A stretch of DNA of 64,000 nucleotides from QHWT01 sp963755695 (GCA_963755695.1 CAVWLB010000003.1:62001-126000); one strand, 5' to 3'; shown: positions 25,746 to 36,912, counted from the stretch's first letter. The notes: a model not told the origin generated them from the sequence alone. Numbers and translations: made by a program.

Positions 25746-26871
25746 CAAGCGTGTAGCGGTCGCCGTCCTCGCTGTTCTTGCCGTGGGCTGCCGCCCGGCG
25801 GGTCCACCGCCGTCGGCTGGCCTGGTGACTCCTTCCGAACGCGATCGGGCCCTGGCGTCAGCGCGGGTGTGGCGCGCCCCCGCGGTAGCGATCGGACGGG
25901 CCAACCTCGGTGGCAACCCGACGGACGAACCGTGGTCTGACACGACCGACATCAGTTGCCGCTTCTCGCTTCAACCGATCGGCGGGACCACTCCGAAGTT
26001 CTACTGCACGCTCGACTCCGGCGAGACACTCAAGGTGAAGTACGGGCAGTCGAATCCGGAACTGGCCGGAGAAGTGGCAGCGACGCGCCTGCTGCACGCG
26101 CTCGGCTTCCCCGTCGACCGCATGTACGTCGTGCGCAGCGTGCGTTGCTGGGGCTGTCCTCCGTTTCCGTATACCGCGCTCAAGTGCATCGAACTGGTCG
26201 GCACCTCCGGCGGCTGCACCTCCGGCGCGAGCGACGGGCATCCGGTCGTCTTCCCCGGCGCGGTGGTCGAGCGAACGCTCGCGGGCCGAAAGATCGAAGC
26301 GACGCCGGACCAGGGCTGGAGCTGGTTCGAGCTCGATCGGGTCGACGCGGCGCGCGGAGGCTCAGCGCGAGCGGAAGTCGATGCGCTGCGTCTCGTCGCC
26401 ATCCTGATGGCCCACTGGGACAACAAGGGAGCAAATCAACGGCTGATCTGTCCCGAGGGACAAGACCGCGACGATGGATCGTGCGCCGCCCCGCTCTTGA
26501 TGGTCCAAGATCTCGGCGCGACATTCGGTCCGCTGAAAGTTGATCTCCACAACTGGCGTCGACAGCCCGTCTGGGAGGAACGCGACGCGTGCCGCGTCAG
26601 CATGAAGACACTCCCCTTCAACGGCGCGACGTTTGCCAGCCACCGGATTTCAGAGGAAGGCCGGCAGTTTGCGTTACGGCTGCTGCGGCCGCTGACATGG
26701 CCGCAGCTGAACGCACTGTTCACCACGGCCGGCATGACTCGCATCGATCACCTCATCGGCGACGCCCATCAGCCCGACGCATGGGTCACGGCATTCATGG
26801 CCAAGATCGATGAGATAGCCGCCGGCGGACCCTGTCCGTCGGCCGCCGCGCTCAGGGCGCGTGGCGAGTGA
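25705..26871 (+). CDS. kinase-like lipoprotein, start obscured by repeats
   Basis: The body (about 370 aa) has a lipobox LAVGC, then DISCRFSLQPIGG, Lys in ETLKVKYG, Glu in AGEVAATRLLHALGFPVDRMYVV, AILMAHWDNKGANQRL and LMVQDLGATFGPL. Lys, Glu, the D-x4-N loop and a DLG motif follow the order of a protein-kinase-like fold, and the sequence around AATRLLHALGF matches the secreted protein at 4235-5859 (VVTRLYHALGY). Two CxxC-like pairs (CWGCPP, SGGCTSG) may be disulfides. Anchored in a membrane and facing the periplasm or outside. No ATG is available: the frame runs back through the repeat array, and GTG at 25705 is a guess. Function beyond this is unknown. Confidence 0.55.
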   Translation: MATASLPWFVCGYGKRVAVAVLAVLAVGCRPAGPPPSAGLVTPSERDRALASARVWRAPAVAIGRANLGGNPTDEPWSDTTDISCRFSLQPIGGTTPKFYCTLDSGETLKVKYGQSNPELAGEVAATRLLHALGFPVDRMYVVRSVRCWGCPPFPYTALKCIELVGTSGGCTSGASDGHPVVFPGAVVERTLAGRKIEATPDQGWSWFELDRVDAARGGSARAEVDALRLVAILMAHWDNKGANQRLICPEGQDRDDGSCAAPLLMVQDLGATFGPLKVDLHNWRRQPVWEERDACRVSMKTLPFNGATFASHRISEEGRQFALRLLRPLTWPQLNALFTTAGMTRIDHLIGDAHQPDAWVTAFMAKIDEIAAGGPCPSAAALRARGE

Positions 26872-27796
26872 TCACCCCCGCGTCGATCGTGGCGCCGGTC
26901 CTGCTGATTGCCTGGAACCAGAGCTCGTCGCCGCTCACCTCCATCATCAGAAAGTGGAAGTCGGTGTCGAACCCGCGCGCGTTCAACGGCGATGGGCGGA
27001 TATCGCCTCGCCGCAGTGACCCGGCGCCTCCTGAAATGAAATATGCGATACCGCGCTGCGGGACGATGCGCTGGTAGAAATGTTCGTGACCGGACAGCAC
27101 GACGTCGACATCTCCGTCGACCAGGATCGCCTCGAGCGCAGCGCGTAGCGATCGCGCGCCGGCCTGGTAACGTCCCGAGGTGTAAAGCGGATGGTGGAAG
27201 TAGGCGATCTTCCATCGTGAATTCGAATCGCCCAGCTCCTTTCCCAGCCATGCGAGCTGATCGCCATCGAAGGATCGGCTGTCGAGCGCGAAAAACCTTG
27301 CTCCCGCGCCGGTCAGGCCTTTCAACGACTTCTCTCCCTCCCGGAACGTGTAGTAACGGCGCCCGTCCATATTGAAGCCCTTGTAGTTGATCTCGTCAGG
27401 CTCGTCGTGGTTACCGATCGCCGCGTGAAACGACACGCCGGCCCGCAGCAACGCCCGATAGGGCTCCTCGAACTTCTTCTGGTAGTCGTCTGCGGCATGC
27501 GGAGGGTAGACGTTGTCGCCGAGCATCAGCACGAACGTGAATGGAAAGCGCTGCCGCCAGGCAGCCATCTGCGCCGCGACTTCGCGCTGCGGATCGTCGC
27601 CACGCCCGGAGTCGCCAATCACCGCAAACCTGATCGACCCCTCGTGCCGTGGCAGGACGAGCTCGCCGGCGGCTGGCCGCAGCTCGCGAACGGCCAGCTC
27701 GGTCTGGCGCCTCGTCCCGGCCGGCAAGTCTCGGTGGCAGGCGCCCGCCGCGAGCCACCCGACGAGAAGAAACGCCGTCTGAAGCCGATGTGTCAC
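26852..27796 (-). CDS. secreted metallophosphoesterase (purple acid phosphatase-like)
   Basis: A 314-aa calcineurin-type phosphoesterase with the full metal motif set: IGDSG, LGDNVYP, GNHDEP, YFHHPLY and SGHEHFYQR. The N-terminus has a signal peptide ending in a lipobox (WLAAGAC), so it is a lipoprotein or secreted. Domain content fits phosphatases or phosphodiesterases of the purple acid phosphatase group acting outside the cytoplasm. The GTG start overlaps the stop of the HerA-like gene (GTGA), which shows they are cotranslated. Its 3' end overlaps the convergent lipoprotein gene by 20 bases. Confidence 0.85.
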   Translation of the reverse strand: MTHRLQTAFLLVGWLAAGACHRDLPAGTRRQTELAVRELRPAAGELVLPRHEGSIRFAVIGDSGRGDDPQREVAAQMAAWRQRFPFTFVLMLGDNVYPPHAADDYQKKFEEPYRALLRAGVSFHAAIGNHDEPDEINYKGFNMDGRRYYTFREGEKSLKGLTGAGARFFALDSRSFDGDQLAWLGKELGDSNSRWKIAYFHHPLYTSGRYQAGARSLRAALEAILVDGDVDVVLSGHEHFYQRIVPQRGIAYFISGGAGSLRRGDIRPSPLNARGFDTDFHFLMMEVSGDELWFQAISRTGATIDAGVITRHAP

Positions 27797-30189
27797 TCAG
27801 GTTTCCAGCCGAGCCCGACGAACTGAACGGAGATCTGACCCCGCTTCGGAGCGAGCGACACTGTCTCGAGCCGTCCCGCGTCGGCCTCGAAGCGTGCCGC
27901 GATCGCCTTGGTGTCTTGCTCGATCTGAGCGTCGACCTGCTCGAGCTCCTTGCGGGCGACGTCTACGTTCTCCTGCGCCCGCTTCACATCATCCTGTTCC
28001 TTGGCACTGCGTCCGAGGCCTCGCGCCGCGGTTGTCGCGCGGCCGAGCGTGCTCGCACTCACTGCCTTCCGTCCGAGAAACGCACCCAGCACTGTTGCCC
28101 CGAACGAGACGGCGGTCTGAAGGCGCTGCTGCGATGCCTGCTCCTGCTCGCGCGCGACTCCCTGCTCCGCCCGCCGCACCCTTTCTTCGAGTCTGGCGCG
28201 CTTCTCGGCATACTTGCGGCGGACGTCTTCGACCTCCGCATCGCGTGTCTGTCGCTGGGCGTCCTGCACTCGAATACGGAAGTCCCGCTCGGACTCGCCC
28301 GCGCGGGAGGTGATCTTCAACCCGGCGTGCCGCTGCAGGTCGATCCGTTGACCCTGCGCGAGCCAGGCGGCAAACGATTTCTGCCAGGCCGCATAGCTTT
28401 TCGGGGCGGCGGCGGCCCTGGGAACCTGGTCGAACGCCGTGCCTTCGGCCGGGGCTGTCTCGAGATCTGCGGGCGCGACGGCCAGAATCTCTGCGGCCGT
28501 CCAATCGACAGGCACCGCGCCGTCACCGATCCGGGTGATGGCGACGATGTCGCGGGACTCGTCGATCTTCAACTTGGCGTCATTGAAGGCGACGCGCGCT
28601 ACGCCGAGCGCAACCGGGACATAGTGGGATGGAGCGCCCGAAGAGGGCAGGAAAAACTGTTGAATGCCCGGTTCGAGTACCGGGCGAGGGCCTGGAGCGG
28701 GCTTCAGGCTTCGGGCTTCGGGCTTCGGACCTTGAACCTCGGACCTCGGATCACGAACCTCGGAGCTCGGGGTTCCGACCTCCGCACTCGCGCCACGGTC
28801 CGCTGTGAGCCTGCGAATTTGATCGCGCGACAACGGACCGCGCAGGTACGAGAGCGTCCAGCGCGTCTGAAACGTATGCGGCGCCTTCTCGTGGACGTTG
28901 TGAAGGAGGAACACGCGCTTGCCAAGCGACGAGAGCGTCTTGTCGACCTCAGTGCGATCGATGGAGCCGGACGAGACGCCGTCGAGACCCTCGAGCACGC
29001 GTGCCTTGTCGCGCTCAGTTTGGAGACGGCCGAGAAACCACGTGCCGGCGTTCGCCAGTCCCTTATAGTCGAGATCCACCGTGTTCTGGGTGGCGAGCAT
29101 CACGCCGACGCCAAATGCGCGGGCCTGCTTCAAGAGCGTGAGCAGCGGCGGCTTCGACGGCGGATTCGCGACGGGAGGAAAGTAGCCGGCGATTTCGTCC
29201 ATGTAGACGATCGCGCGAAGACTCGTGGTCCCGCTCTGGGCACGCATCCAGCCAACCACCTGGTTGAGGAGCAGCGAAACGAAGAACATCCGCTCCGCGT
29301 CGTTCAGATGGGCGATGGACAGGATCGAGACGCGCGGGCCACCGGTCGCGTTGTAGAGCAGCGCACCGGCATCGAGCGGCTCTCCCTCGAGCCACTGTTC
29401 GAACCCGGGCGAGGCGAGGACGGCGTTCAACTGCTTCGCGAGATCGAACCGTTCCTTGGCTGGATAGAAAGAGTCGAGATCGAGTACGCCAATCTTCTGA
29501 AAGGGAGGCGCCTGCACCTGCTGAATCAGCGATCCCAGATCGAGGTCACGTCCCTCGCGCCAGGCCGCAGATAAAAGCGACGAGAGGAACGTGTGTTCGC
29601 GGCCCCGCGGTTCGGCATTGGCGCCGGCCAGGGTGAGCACGCCGATCGCCGTGGACGAAGCTCGTTCCGCCAGCGCTTCCGCATCGTCGCGGATCGCCTG
29701 CGGGGGAGCGGCGAAGGAGCTGAGGACCGAGAGGGGCCGTCCCGCGCGGCTACCGGGCGTGTAAATGTTGAACTCGGCGGAAGCTCTCAGGCGCTCGATC
29801 CGGGCGCCATCCTCGCCCCACTCGGCCAGGCCCTTGCGCCACAGATCGGCCTGTTGGGCGGCGAACGCGTCCGGCGTGACGCCGGCCCGCCGGGCCTCGT
29901 CTTCGTCGATCCAGGGACGAAAGTCCTCCGGCGCCAGGCGTGGAAACGTCAGCAGCAGGTTCGCGAGATCTCCCTTCGGGTCGATGGCGATTACCGGCAC
30001 CCCGTCGATTGCCGCTTCCTCGACGACCGACAGGCACAGCCCCGTCTTCCCGCTGCCGGTCATCCCAACGCAGACCGCATGGGTCAGCAGGTCCCGCGAG
30101 TCGTAGAGAATCGTCTTTCCCAGCTGCGTACCGGGGGCGTCGCTCTCGCGGCCGAGATAGAAGAGACCGAGTTTCTCGAAGTCAACCAT
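27793..30189 (-). CDS. HerA/VirB4-like ATP-binding protein with repeat-encoded linker
   Basis: A 798-aa P-loop ATPase of the HerA/FtsK group. Walker A GMTGSGKT is at residues 42-49, IAIDPKGDLANLL at about 67-79, Walker B IVYMDEI at 327-333, and TQNTVDLDYKG at about 367. Residues 473-503 are low complexity and are encoded by the same repeat families found between genes elsewhere. The C-terminal third contains a long charged coiled coil (EVEDVRRKYAEKRARLEERVRRAEQGVAREQEQ) and a Gly/Ala-rich segment. Such proteins move DNA or protein by hydrolysing ATP; the target is unknown. ATG is preferred over a longer upstream frame that runs through a repeat array. No nuclease partner (NurA, SIR2) lies nearby. 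Confidence 0.8.
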   Translation of the reverse strand: MVDFEKLGLFYLGRESDAPGTQLGKTILYDSRDLLTHAVCVGMTGSGKTGLCLSVVEEAAIDGVPVIAIDPKGDLANLLLTFPRLAPEDFRPWIDEDEARRAGVTPDAFAAQQADLWRKGLAEWGEDGARIERLRASAEFNIYTPGSRAGRPLSVLSSFAAPPQAIRDDAEALAERASSTAIGVLTLAGANAEPRGREHTFLSSLLSAAWREGRDLDLGSLIQQVQAPPFQKIGVLDLDSFYPAKERFDLAKQLNAVLASPGFEQWLEGEPLDAGALLYNATGGPRVSILSIAHLNDAERMFFVSLLLNQVVGWMRAQSGTTSLRAIVYMDEIAGYFPPVANPPSKPPLLTLLKQARAFGVGVMLATQNTVDLDYKGLANAGTWFLGRLQTERDKARVLEGLDGVSSGSIDRTEVDKTLSSLGKRVFLLHNVHEKAPHTFQTRWTLSYLRGPLSRDQIRRLTADRGASAEVGTPSSEVRDPRSEVQGPKPEARSLKPAPGPRPVLEPGIQQFFLPSSGAPSHYVPVALGVARVAFNDAKLKIDESRDIVAITRIGDGAVPVDWTAAEILAVAPADLETAPAEGTAFDQVPRAAAAPKSYAAWQKSFAAWLAQGQRIDLQRHAGLKITSRAGESERDFRIRVQDAQRQTRDAEVEDVRRKYAEKRARLEERVRRAEQGVAREQEQASQQRLQTAVSFGATVLGAFLGRKAVSASTLGRATTAARGLGRSAKEQDDVKRAQENVDVARKELEQVDAQIEQDTKAIAARFEADAGRLETVSLAPKRGQISVQFVGLGWKPE
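28697..28785. repeat. dispersed repeat arrays inside a coding region
   Basis: Units of gggcttcaggcttcg followed by cctcggacctcgg units lie within the HerA-like gene without breaking its frame. On the coding strand they give a run of PRSEVQGPKPEARSLKP. The first family equals that at 4138 and 35072, the second that at 50290. Confidence 0.9.
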
Positions 30190-30192
30190 GGG

Positions 30193-30248
30193 GAATCCTA
30201 ACGGATTTGGTGATTTGGGGATTTGGTGATTTGGTGATTTGGTGATTT
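30193..30248. repeat. GTGATTTGG array between divergent genes
   Basis: Six degenerate copies of the 9-base unit tttggtgat separate the HerA-like gene from the small gene on the other strand, leaving only this array as promoter space. The same unit occurs at 34155-34312 and 46850-46932. Confidence 0.9.
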
Positions 30249-30249
30249 C

Positions 30250-30504
30250 GTGGAGTACGTCTATCCCGTCGACATCCTGGAGGTGCTGGCCGGCCATGGT
30301 CTTCGTCCTACGGCTACGACCCCTCCCGCCATCGTGCGCGAAGCATTGAGCGACCTGTATCGGTATGAAATCCGGCGGCTGCGGCGAACGCTGCTGGAGG
30401 GGGGAATCCTGAGAGAGGACTACTCATCCCACGTGATCGCGTTGCGAAAACGATACTGGCTGTTGTCACTCCCCGTGCAGCACTGGGCGTCCGCGCGCGA
30501 GTGA
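30250..30504 (+). CDS. small conserved-looking protein, unknown function
   Basis: An 84-aa basic protein (VYPVDILEVLAGHGLRP, EALSDLYRYEIRRLRRTLLEGGI, VIALRKRYWLLSLPVQHW). I recognise no domain. Two amphipathic helices with many Arg/Leu residues suggest a helical adaptor or nucleic-acid-binding protein. Codon use is like that of its neighbours and no other frame is better, so it is probably real. GTG start; no clear Shine-Dalgarno because the leader is a repeat array. It is divergent from the HerA-like gene and may be co-regulated with it. Confidence 0.55.
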   Translation: MEYVYPVDILEVLAGHGLRPTATTPPAIVREALSDLYRYEIRRLRRTLLEGGILREDYSSHVIALRKRYWLLSLPVQHWASARE

Positions 30505-30734
30505 CGCTCGCTCCATTCGTCTAGCCAGTCCTGCCTGCGGCTCAGGGCTCCGGATGTGGGCTGACAAGCAGCCCTGAGTCGCTTCGGGCACCAGATCGAC
30601 ATTTCCGATGGTTGTTCCTGCGTGAAGCTCTGCTAGTATGCAGCGGAACTTTGACCACGGATGACGTGAAGGACTAGATCCGATGGATCTGGATCCGAGA
30701 TCCGTGGTTTGCGTCAACCTGCTTCGGAGGACTT

Positions 30735-31175
30735 ATGGCAGATGAACGGGATCAGTCAGCCGACAACGCGCTGACGAGGTCGGCAGAGACGATCGGCGGG
30801 GCGCTCGGCGCGGCGGTCAAGACGGCACAGCAGGCGGCCACGACCGCGTCGCGTTTCGGGTCGCAGGCCGCGGACGCTGCCGCCTCCGCCGCCACCTCAG
30901 TGGCGGATGCCGCCGGCAGTGCCGTGCAGACCACCGCCCCGGCGCGGCGCGCGGTTCGCCGCACGGCGAGTCGCGTGGTCAAGACCGCCGGGCGGGCGGT
31001 GAAAGCAGCCAGAAAGAGCGCGAAGAAAGCGGCTGGCGGCCGGACCAGAGCGGCGAAGGCCACGAAGAAGCAAGCTGGCGGCAGGAAGGCTGCGCGCAAG
31101 ACGGCGCGGCGGAAGACAGCCAGGCCCGCCGCGCGGAAAGGCAAGAGCGCGCGCAAGGCGGCAAAGAAGAAGTAA
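30735..31175 (+). CDS. histone H1-like Lys/Ala-rich DNA-binding protein
   Basis: A 146-aa protein. The first 80 residues are Ala/Thr/Ser-rich and helical with near heptad spacing (GAAVKTAQQAATTASRFGSQ); the last 65 are almost only Lys, Arg, Ala and Gly with repeated KAARK, KKAAG and KTARR blocks, as in bacterial H1-like proteins such as AlgP and Hc1. It should bind DNA without sequence specificity and compact it. A strong GGAGG Shine-Dalgarno lies six bases before the ATG. The 230 bases upstream contain gatccgatggatctggatcc, a nested palindrome, that could hold its promoter. Monocistronic. Confidence 0.85.
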   Translation: MADERDQSADNALTRSAETIGGALGAAVKTAQQAATTASRFGSQAADAAASAATSVADAAGSAVQTTAPARRAVRRTASRVVKTAGRAVKAARKSAKKAAGGRTRAAKATKKQAGGRKAARKTARRKTARPAARKGKSARKAAKKK

Positions 31176-31273
31176 GAGGAATGGTTGGTTCGCAGTTGGC
31201 GGTTTCGCAGTCGGCAGTTAACGGTCAACCGCTAACTGCAAACTGCGAACCGTCAACCGCTCACCGCAAACAG

Positions 31274-34137
<2,864 letters not shown>

Positions 34138-34154
34138 GGGCTCTACGATATCAG

Positions 34155-34312
34155 GATCAGGTAATTGGTGAGTTGGTGATTTGGTGATTGGGTGATTTCG
34201 TGATTGGGCGATTTGCAGGCCGGCGATTCAGTGACTGATGGTGATTTGGGATTCGGCGATTGCTGATCCATACGATCACGCAAGCCGCCAAATCACCAAA
34301 TCACCAACCCCC
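34155..34312. repeat. GTGATTTGG array with inverted copy
   Basis: Many degenerate copies of ggtgattt (34165-34260) are followed by the complement (aaatcaccaaatcaccaa, 34290-34310). It occupies the whole space between the pilin 3' end and the M14 start, so the M14 promoter must lie in or near it. Confidence 0.85.
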
Positions 34313-34315
34313 CAC

Positions 34316-34867
34316 CTACTTGATGATCGTGCCCACCGTTGACGGCCCCGACTCTGGCATCACGCCGGCCAAGGTCGAGCCGTTTTCGTAGATCAGGCCT
34401 TCGGCGTTCGTTCCGTAGAAGTGCGGGTTGCCGACCGGATCGATCGGATCGCCGACCGCCACGTACCCGGGCGCACCCCGGCCAGCGGCGAGGCCGTTAC
34501 AGCTGCCGGGCGCACCTGGCAAGGACGTACCGACCAGGCTGAACGTATAGCCACTCTTCATGAACGTGGCGCCGGTGGCCAGGTCGGGTGGCAGAAACGC
34601 CTGAAACGCTGACGGCGGTGCAACGCCGAGCGTGGTCAGATCGGGCGAATAGAATCCCGACCCGCACGTCACCGCGAAACTCAGTTGCGCGCTGTTGATG
34701 ACGCGCAGGGTGCCGACCGCTGATGCCGACTGCGCAACGCCGCGCGCCCGCATCAATCCCGGGATCGCCAGCGTCGACAGCAAGCCAATCAACGAGCAAC
34801 AGAACAGCAGATCGATCAGCGTGAAACCGGACTCACTTTTTAATGATGCTGTTTTATGTATCGCCAT
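34316..34867 (-). CDS. type IV pilin/pseudopilin-like protein
   Basis: A 183-aa prepilin. The 14-residue leader ends with Gly before FTLIDLLFCCSLIGLLSTLAIPGLMRARG, which is the type III signal and hydrophobic N-terminal helix of pilins and pseudopilins. The residue at position +5, nearly always Glu, is Asp here. The globular part has two Cys (VTCGSG, GSCNGL) that could form the usual C-terminal disulfide and looks like a GspG/PilE-type minor pilin of Acidobacteriota. It would be cleaved by PilD and placed in a type IV pilus or type II secretion pseudopilus. No other pilus gene is nearby. ATG 51 bases downstream of the longest frame was chosen because it gives a normal leader length. Confidence 0.85.
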   Translation of the reverse strand: MAIHKTASLKSESGFTLIDLLFCCSLIGLLSTLAIPGLMRARGVAQSASAVGTLRVINSAQLSFAVTCGSGFYSPDLTTLGVAPPSAFQAFLPPDLATGATFMKSGYTFSLVGTSLPGAPGSCNGLAAGRGAPGYVAVGDPIDPVGNPHFYGTNAEGLIYENGSTLAGVMPESGPSTVGTIIK

Positions 34868-34935
34868 CGTTTCACCCCGGACACTTTTCGGCGGCTTTGC
34901 CACTTTTCGACAGGTCAAAAAATGTCAACTAGCCG

Positions 34936-35012
34936 GCGCAGCGGCAAGCCCTTCGGGCTATCGCATTCCCAAGTTGGTGCTCCCCAACAACTTAGGTTTG
35001 CTGCCGCTGCGC
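34936..35012 (-). other. structured 5' leader upstream of the pilin gene
   Basis: On the minus strand an 11-bp perfect stem (gcgcagcggca with tgccgctgcgc) closes a region that contains two inner hairpins, aagttg/caactt and agccc-gaa-gggct. It ends about 69 bases before the pilin ATG. The shape, one closing stem around two hairpins, is what a regulatory RNA would show. It carries GCAAACC and a GGGA...AGCC piece reminiscent of GEMM (cyclic-di-GMP) riboswitches, but the rest of that consensus is missing, so I do not assign a class. Confidence 0.35.
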
Positions 35013-35071
35013 GTCGCTCCGTTGAGCTGCAAGCAGAAGGCCACGGTTGAGGTGAAATCTGTAATCAAAAA

Positions 35072-35236
35072 AGGCTTCGGGCTTCAGGCTTCGGGCTTCA
35101 GGCTTCGGGCTTCAGGCTTCGGGCTTCAGGCTTCAGGCTTCGGGCTTCAGGCTTCAGGTTAGAGCTGCCCGAAGCCTCGAGTGGACTGGAGCCGGAGCCT
35201 GAAGCCTGAAGCCTGAAGCCTGAAGCCTGGAGCCTG
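35072..35236. repeat. GGCTTCGGGCTTCAGG array with inverted arm
   Basis: About ten copies of the 14-base double unit gcttcgggcttcag run from the left; after a divergent loop, the complement ctgaagcctgaagcc follows up to the stop of ettA. It is the longest array of this family in the window. Confidence 0.9.
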
Positions 35237-35237
35237 G

Positions 35238-36911
35238 TTACCGCGTCAGCTTCCGGTATTTGATCCGATGCGGTTGATCGGCTTCGGCGCCGAGGCGGCG
35301 GTGACGATCGGCCTCGTAGTCCTGATAGTTGCCCTCGAACCACACCACCTTGCTGTCGCCTTCGAACGCGAGCATGTGCGTCGCAATGCGATCGAGGAAC
35401 CAGCGGTCGTGGCTGATCACGACGGCGCAGCCGGCAAACGACAGCAACGCTTCTTCGAGCGCGCGCAGCGTGTCGACGTCGAGATCGTTGGTCGGCTCGT
35501 CGAGCAGCAGCAGATTGGCGCCGCGCTTGAGCAGTTTCGCCAGGTGCACGCGATTGCGCTCGCCGCCTGACAACTCTCCAACCTTGCGCTGTTGATCGCG
35601 TCCCTTGAAGTTGAACCAGGACACGTACGCACGCGACGCGACCTCACGCTTGCCGAGCTCCACCGTATCGCGGGCGTCGGTGATCTCTTCCCACACACTC
35701 TTGTCTGCCGACAGCGCGTCGCGGGACTGGTCGACGCAGCCGATCTGCACCGTTTCGCCCAGGCGTAGTGTTCCTCCGTCGGGCTGCTCCTGCCCGGTGA
35801 TCATCCGGAACAGCGTGGTCTTGCCGGCGCCGTTCGGACCGATCACGCCGACAATGCCGCCGCGCGGCAGGGTGAAGCTCACATCGTCCATGAGGAGCAG
35901 GTCGCCGTACGCCTTGCGCATGCCGCGAGCTTCCACCACGATCTCGCCGAGGCGGGGACCGGGCGGGATGTAGATCTCGACCTGCTCGATTTTCTGCGTG
36001 GTCTCCTGTTTGAGGAGATCCTCGTAGGCGTTGAGGCGCGCCTTTCCCTTGGCCTGTCGTGCGCGCGGCGACATGCGGATCCACTCGAGCTCTCGCGCGA
36101 GCGTCCGCTGACGCTTGGTCTCGGCTTTCTCTTCCTGCGCGAGGCGGTTCTGCTTCTGGTCGAGCCACGAGGAATAGTTCCCTTCCCAGGGAATACCCGT
36201 CGCGCGATCCAGTTCCAGGATCCAGCCGGCCACGTTATCGAGAAAGTACCGATCGTGCGTTACCGCGACGACGGTCCCAGCGTAGTCCTTGAGGAATCGC
36301 TCGAGCCAGGCGACCGACTCGGCGTCGAGATGGTTCGTGGGCTCGTCGAGCAGGAGGAGGTCCGGCGACTTCAACAGCAGGCGACAGAGCGCCACCCGGC
36401 GGCGCTCACCGCCCGACAGCGTCTCGACCTCGGCGTCAGCCGGCGGCAGACGCAGCGCGTCCATCGCCAGTTCCAGACGGGAGTCGAGATCCCACCCGTT
36501 CGCCGCTTCGATCCGATCCTGCACCTTGCCCTGTTCCTCGAGGACCTTGTCCATCTCCTCGGGCGAGAGCTCGTCGGCGAACTTCGCGTTGATCTCGTCG
36601 TAGCGCTGGAGCAGTGCCTTGATGTCCGCAACGCCTTCCTCGACGTTGCCAAGCACCGTCTTGGCCGGATTCAGGCGCGGCTCCTGCGGCAGGAAGCCGA
36701 CCGAAATCCCGTCGGCCGGCCACGCCTCGCCAACAAACTGCTGGTCCTCGCCCGCCATGATCCGCAGCAGCGTGCTCTTGCCGGACCCGTTCAGGCCCAG
36801 CACGCCAATCTTCGCGCCCGGCAGGAACGAGAGCCAGATGTCCTTGAGAACGACGTGGTCGGGAGGATGAACCTTCCCGAGCCCCTTCATCGTGTAAATG
36901 AATTGCGGCAT
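35238..36911 (-). CDS. ettA: energy-dependent translational throttle protein EttA (ABC-F)
   Basis: A 557-aa cytoplasmic ABC-F protein, the same length as E. coli EttA. Two ATPase domains are in tandem: Walker A GLNGSGKST (about 39-47) and GPNGAGKTT, signatures LSGGERRRVALCR and LSGGERNRVHLAK, Walker B LLLLDEPTNHLD and LLLLDEPTNDLD. The inter-domain linker (RTLARELEWIRMSPRARQAKGKARLNAYEDLL) and the N-terminal MPQFIYTMKGLGKVHPPDHVVLKDIWLSFLPGAKIGV are EttA-specific. It binds the ribosomal E site and gates the first peptide bond according to ADP/ATP ratio. The frame is intact. Confidence 0.95.
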   Translation of the reverse strand: MPQFIYTMKGLGKVHPPDHVVLKDIWLSFLPGAKIGVLGLNGSGKSTLLRIMAGEDQQFVGEAWPADGISVGFLPQEPRLNPAKTVLGNVEEGVADIKALLQRYDEINAKFADELSPEEMDKVLEEQGKVQDRIEAANGWDLDSRLELAMDALRLPPADAEVETLSGGERRRVALCRLLLKSPDLLLLDEPTNHLDAESVAWLERFLKDYAGTVVAVTHDRYFLDNVAGWILELDRATGIPWEGNYSSWLDQKQNRLAQEEKAETKRQRTLARELEWIRMSPRARQAKGKARLNAYEDLLKQETTQKIEQVEIYIPPGPRLGEIVVEARGMRKAYGDLLLMDDVSFTLPRGGIVGVIGPNGAGKTTLFRMITGQEQPDGGTLRLGETVQIGCVDQSRDALSADKSVWEEITDARDTVELGKREVASRAYVSWFNFKGRDQQRKVGELSGGERNRVHLAKLLKRGANLLLLDEPTNDLDVDTLRALEEALLSFAGCAVVISHDRWFLDRIATHMLAFEGDSKVVWFEGNYQDYEADRHRRLGAEADQPHRIKYRKLTR

Positions 36912-36912
36912 C

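Noticed and set aside
27793..30189. HerA-based antiphage system.
   Set aside because: Known HerA defence partners (SIR2, DUF4297, NurA-type nucleases) are absent; the only coupled gene is an exported phosphoesterase.
34936..35012. Definite GEMM-I cyclic-di-GMP riboswitch.
   Set aside because: Only two short consensus pieces match, the spacing has insertions, and the second conserved arm (GGTAGGTAGC-like) is missing.
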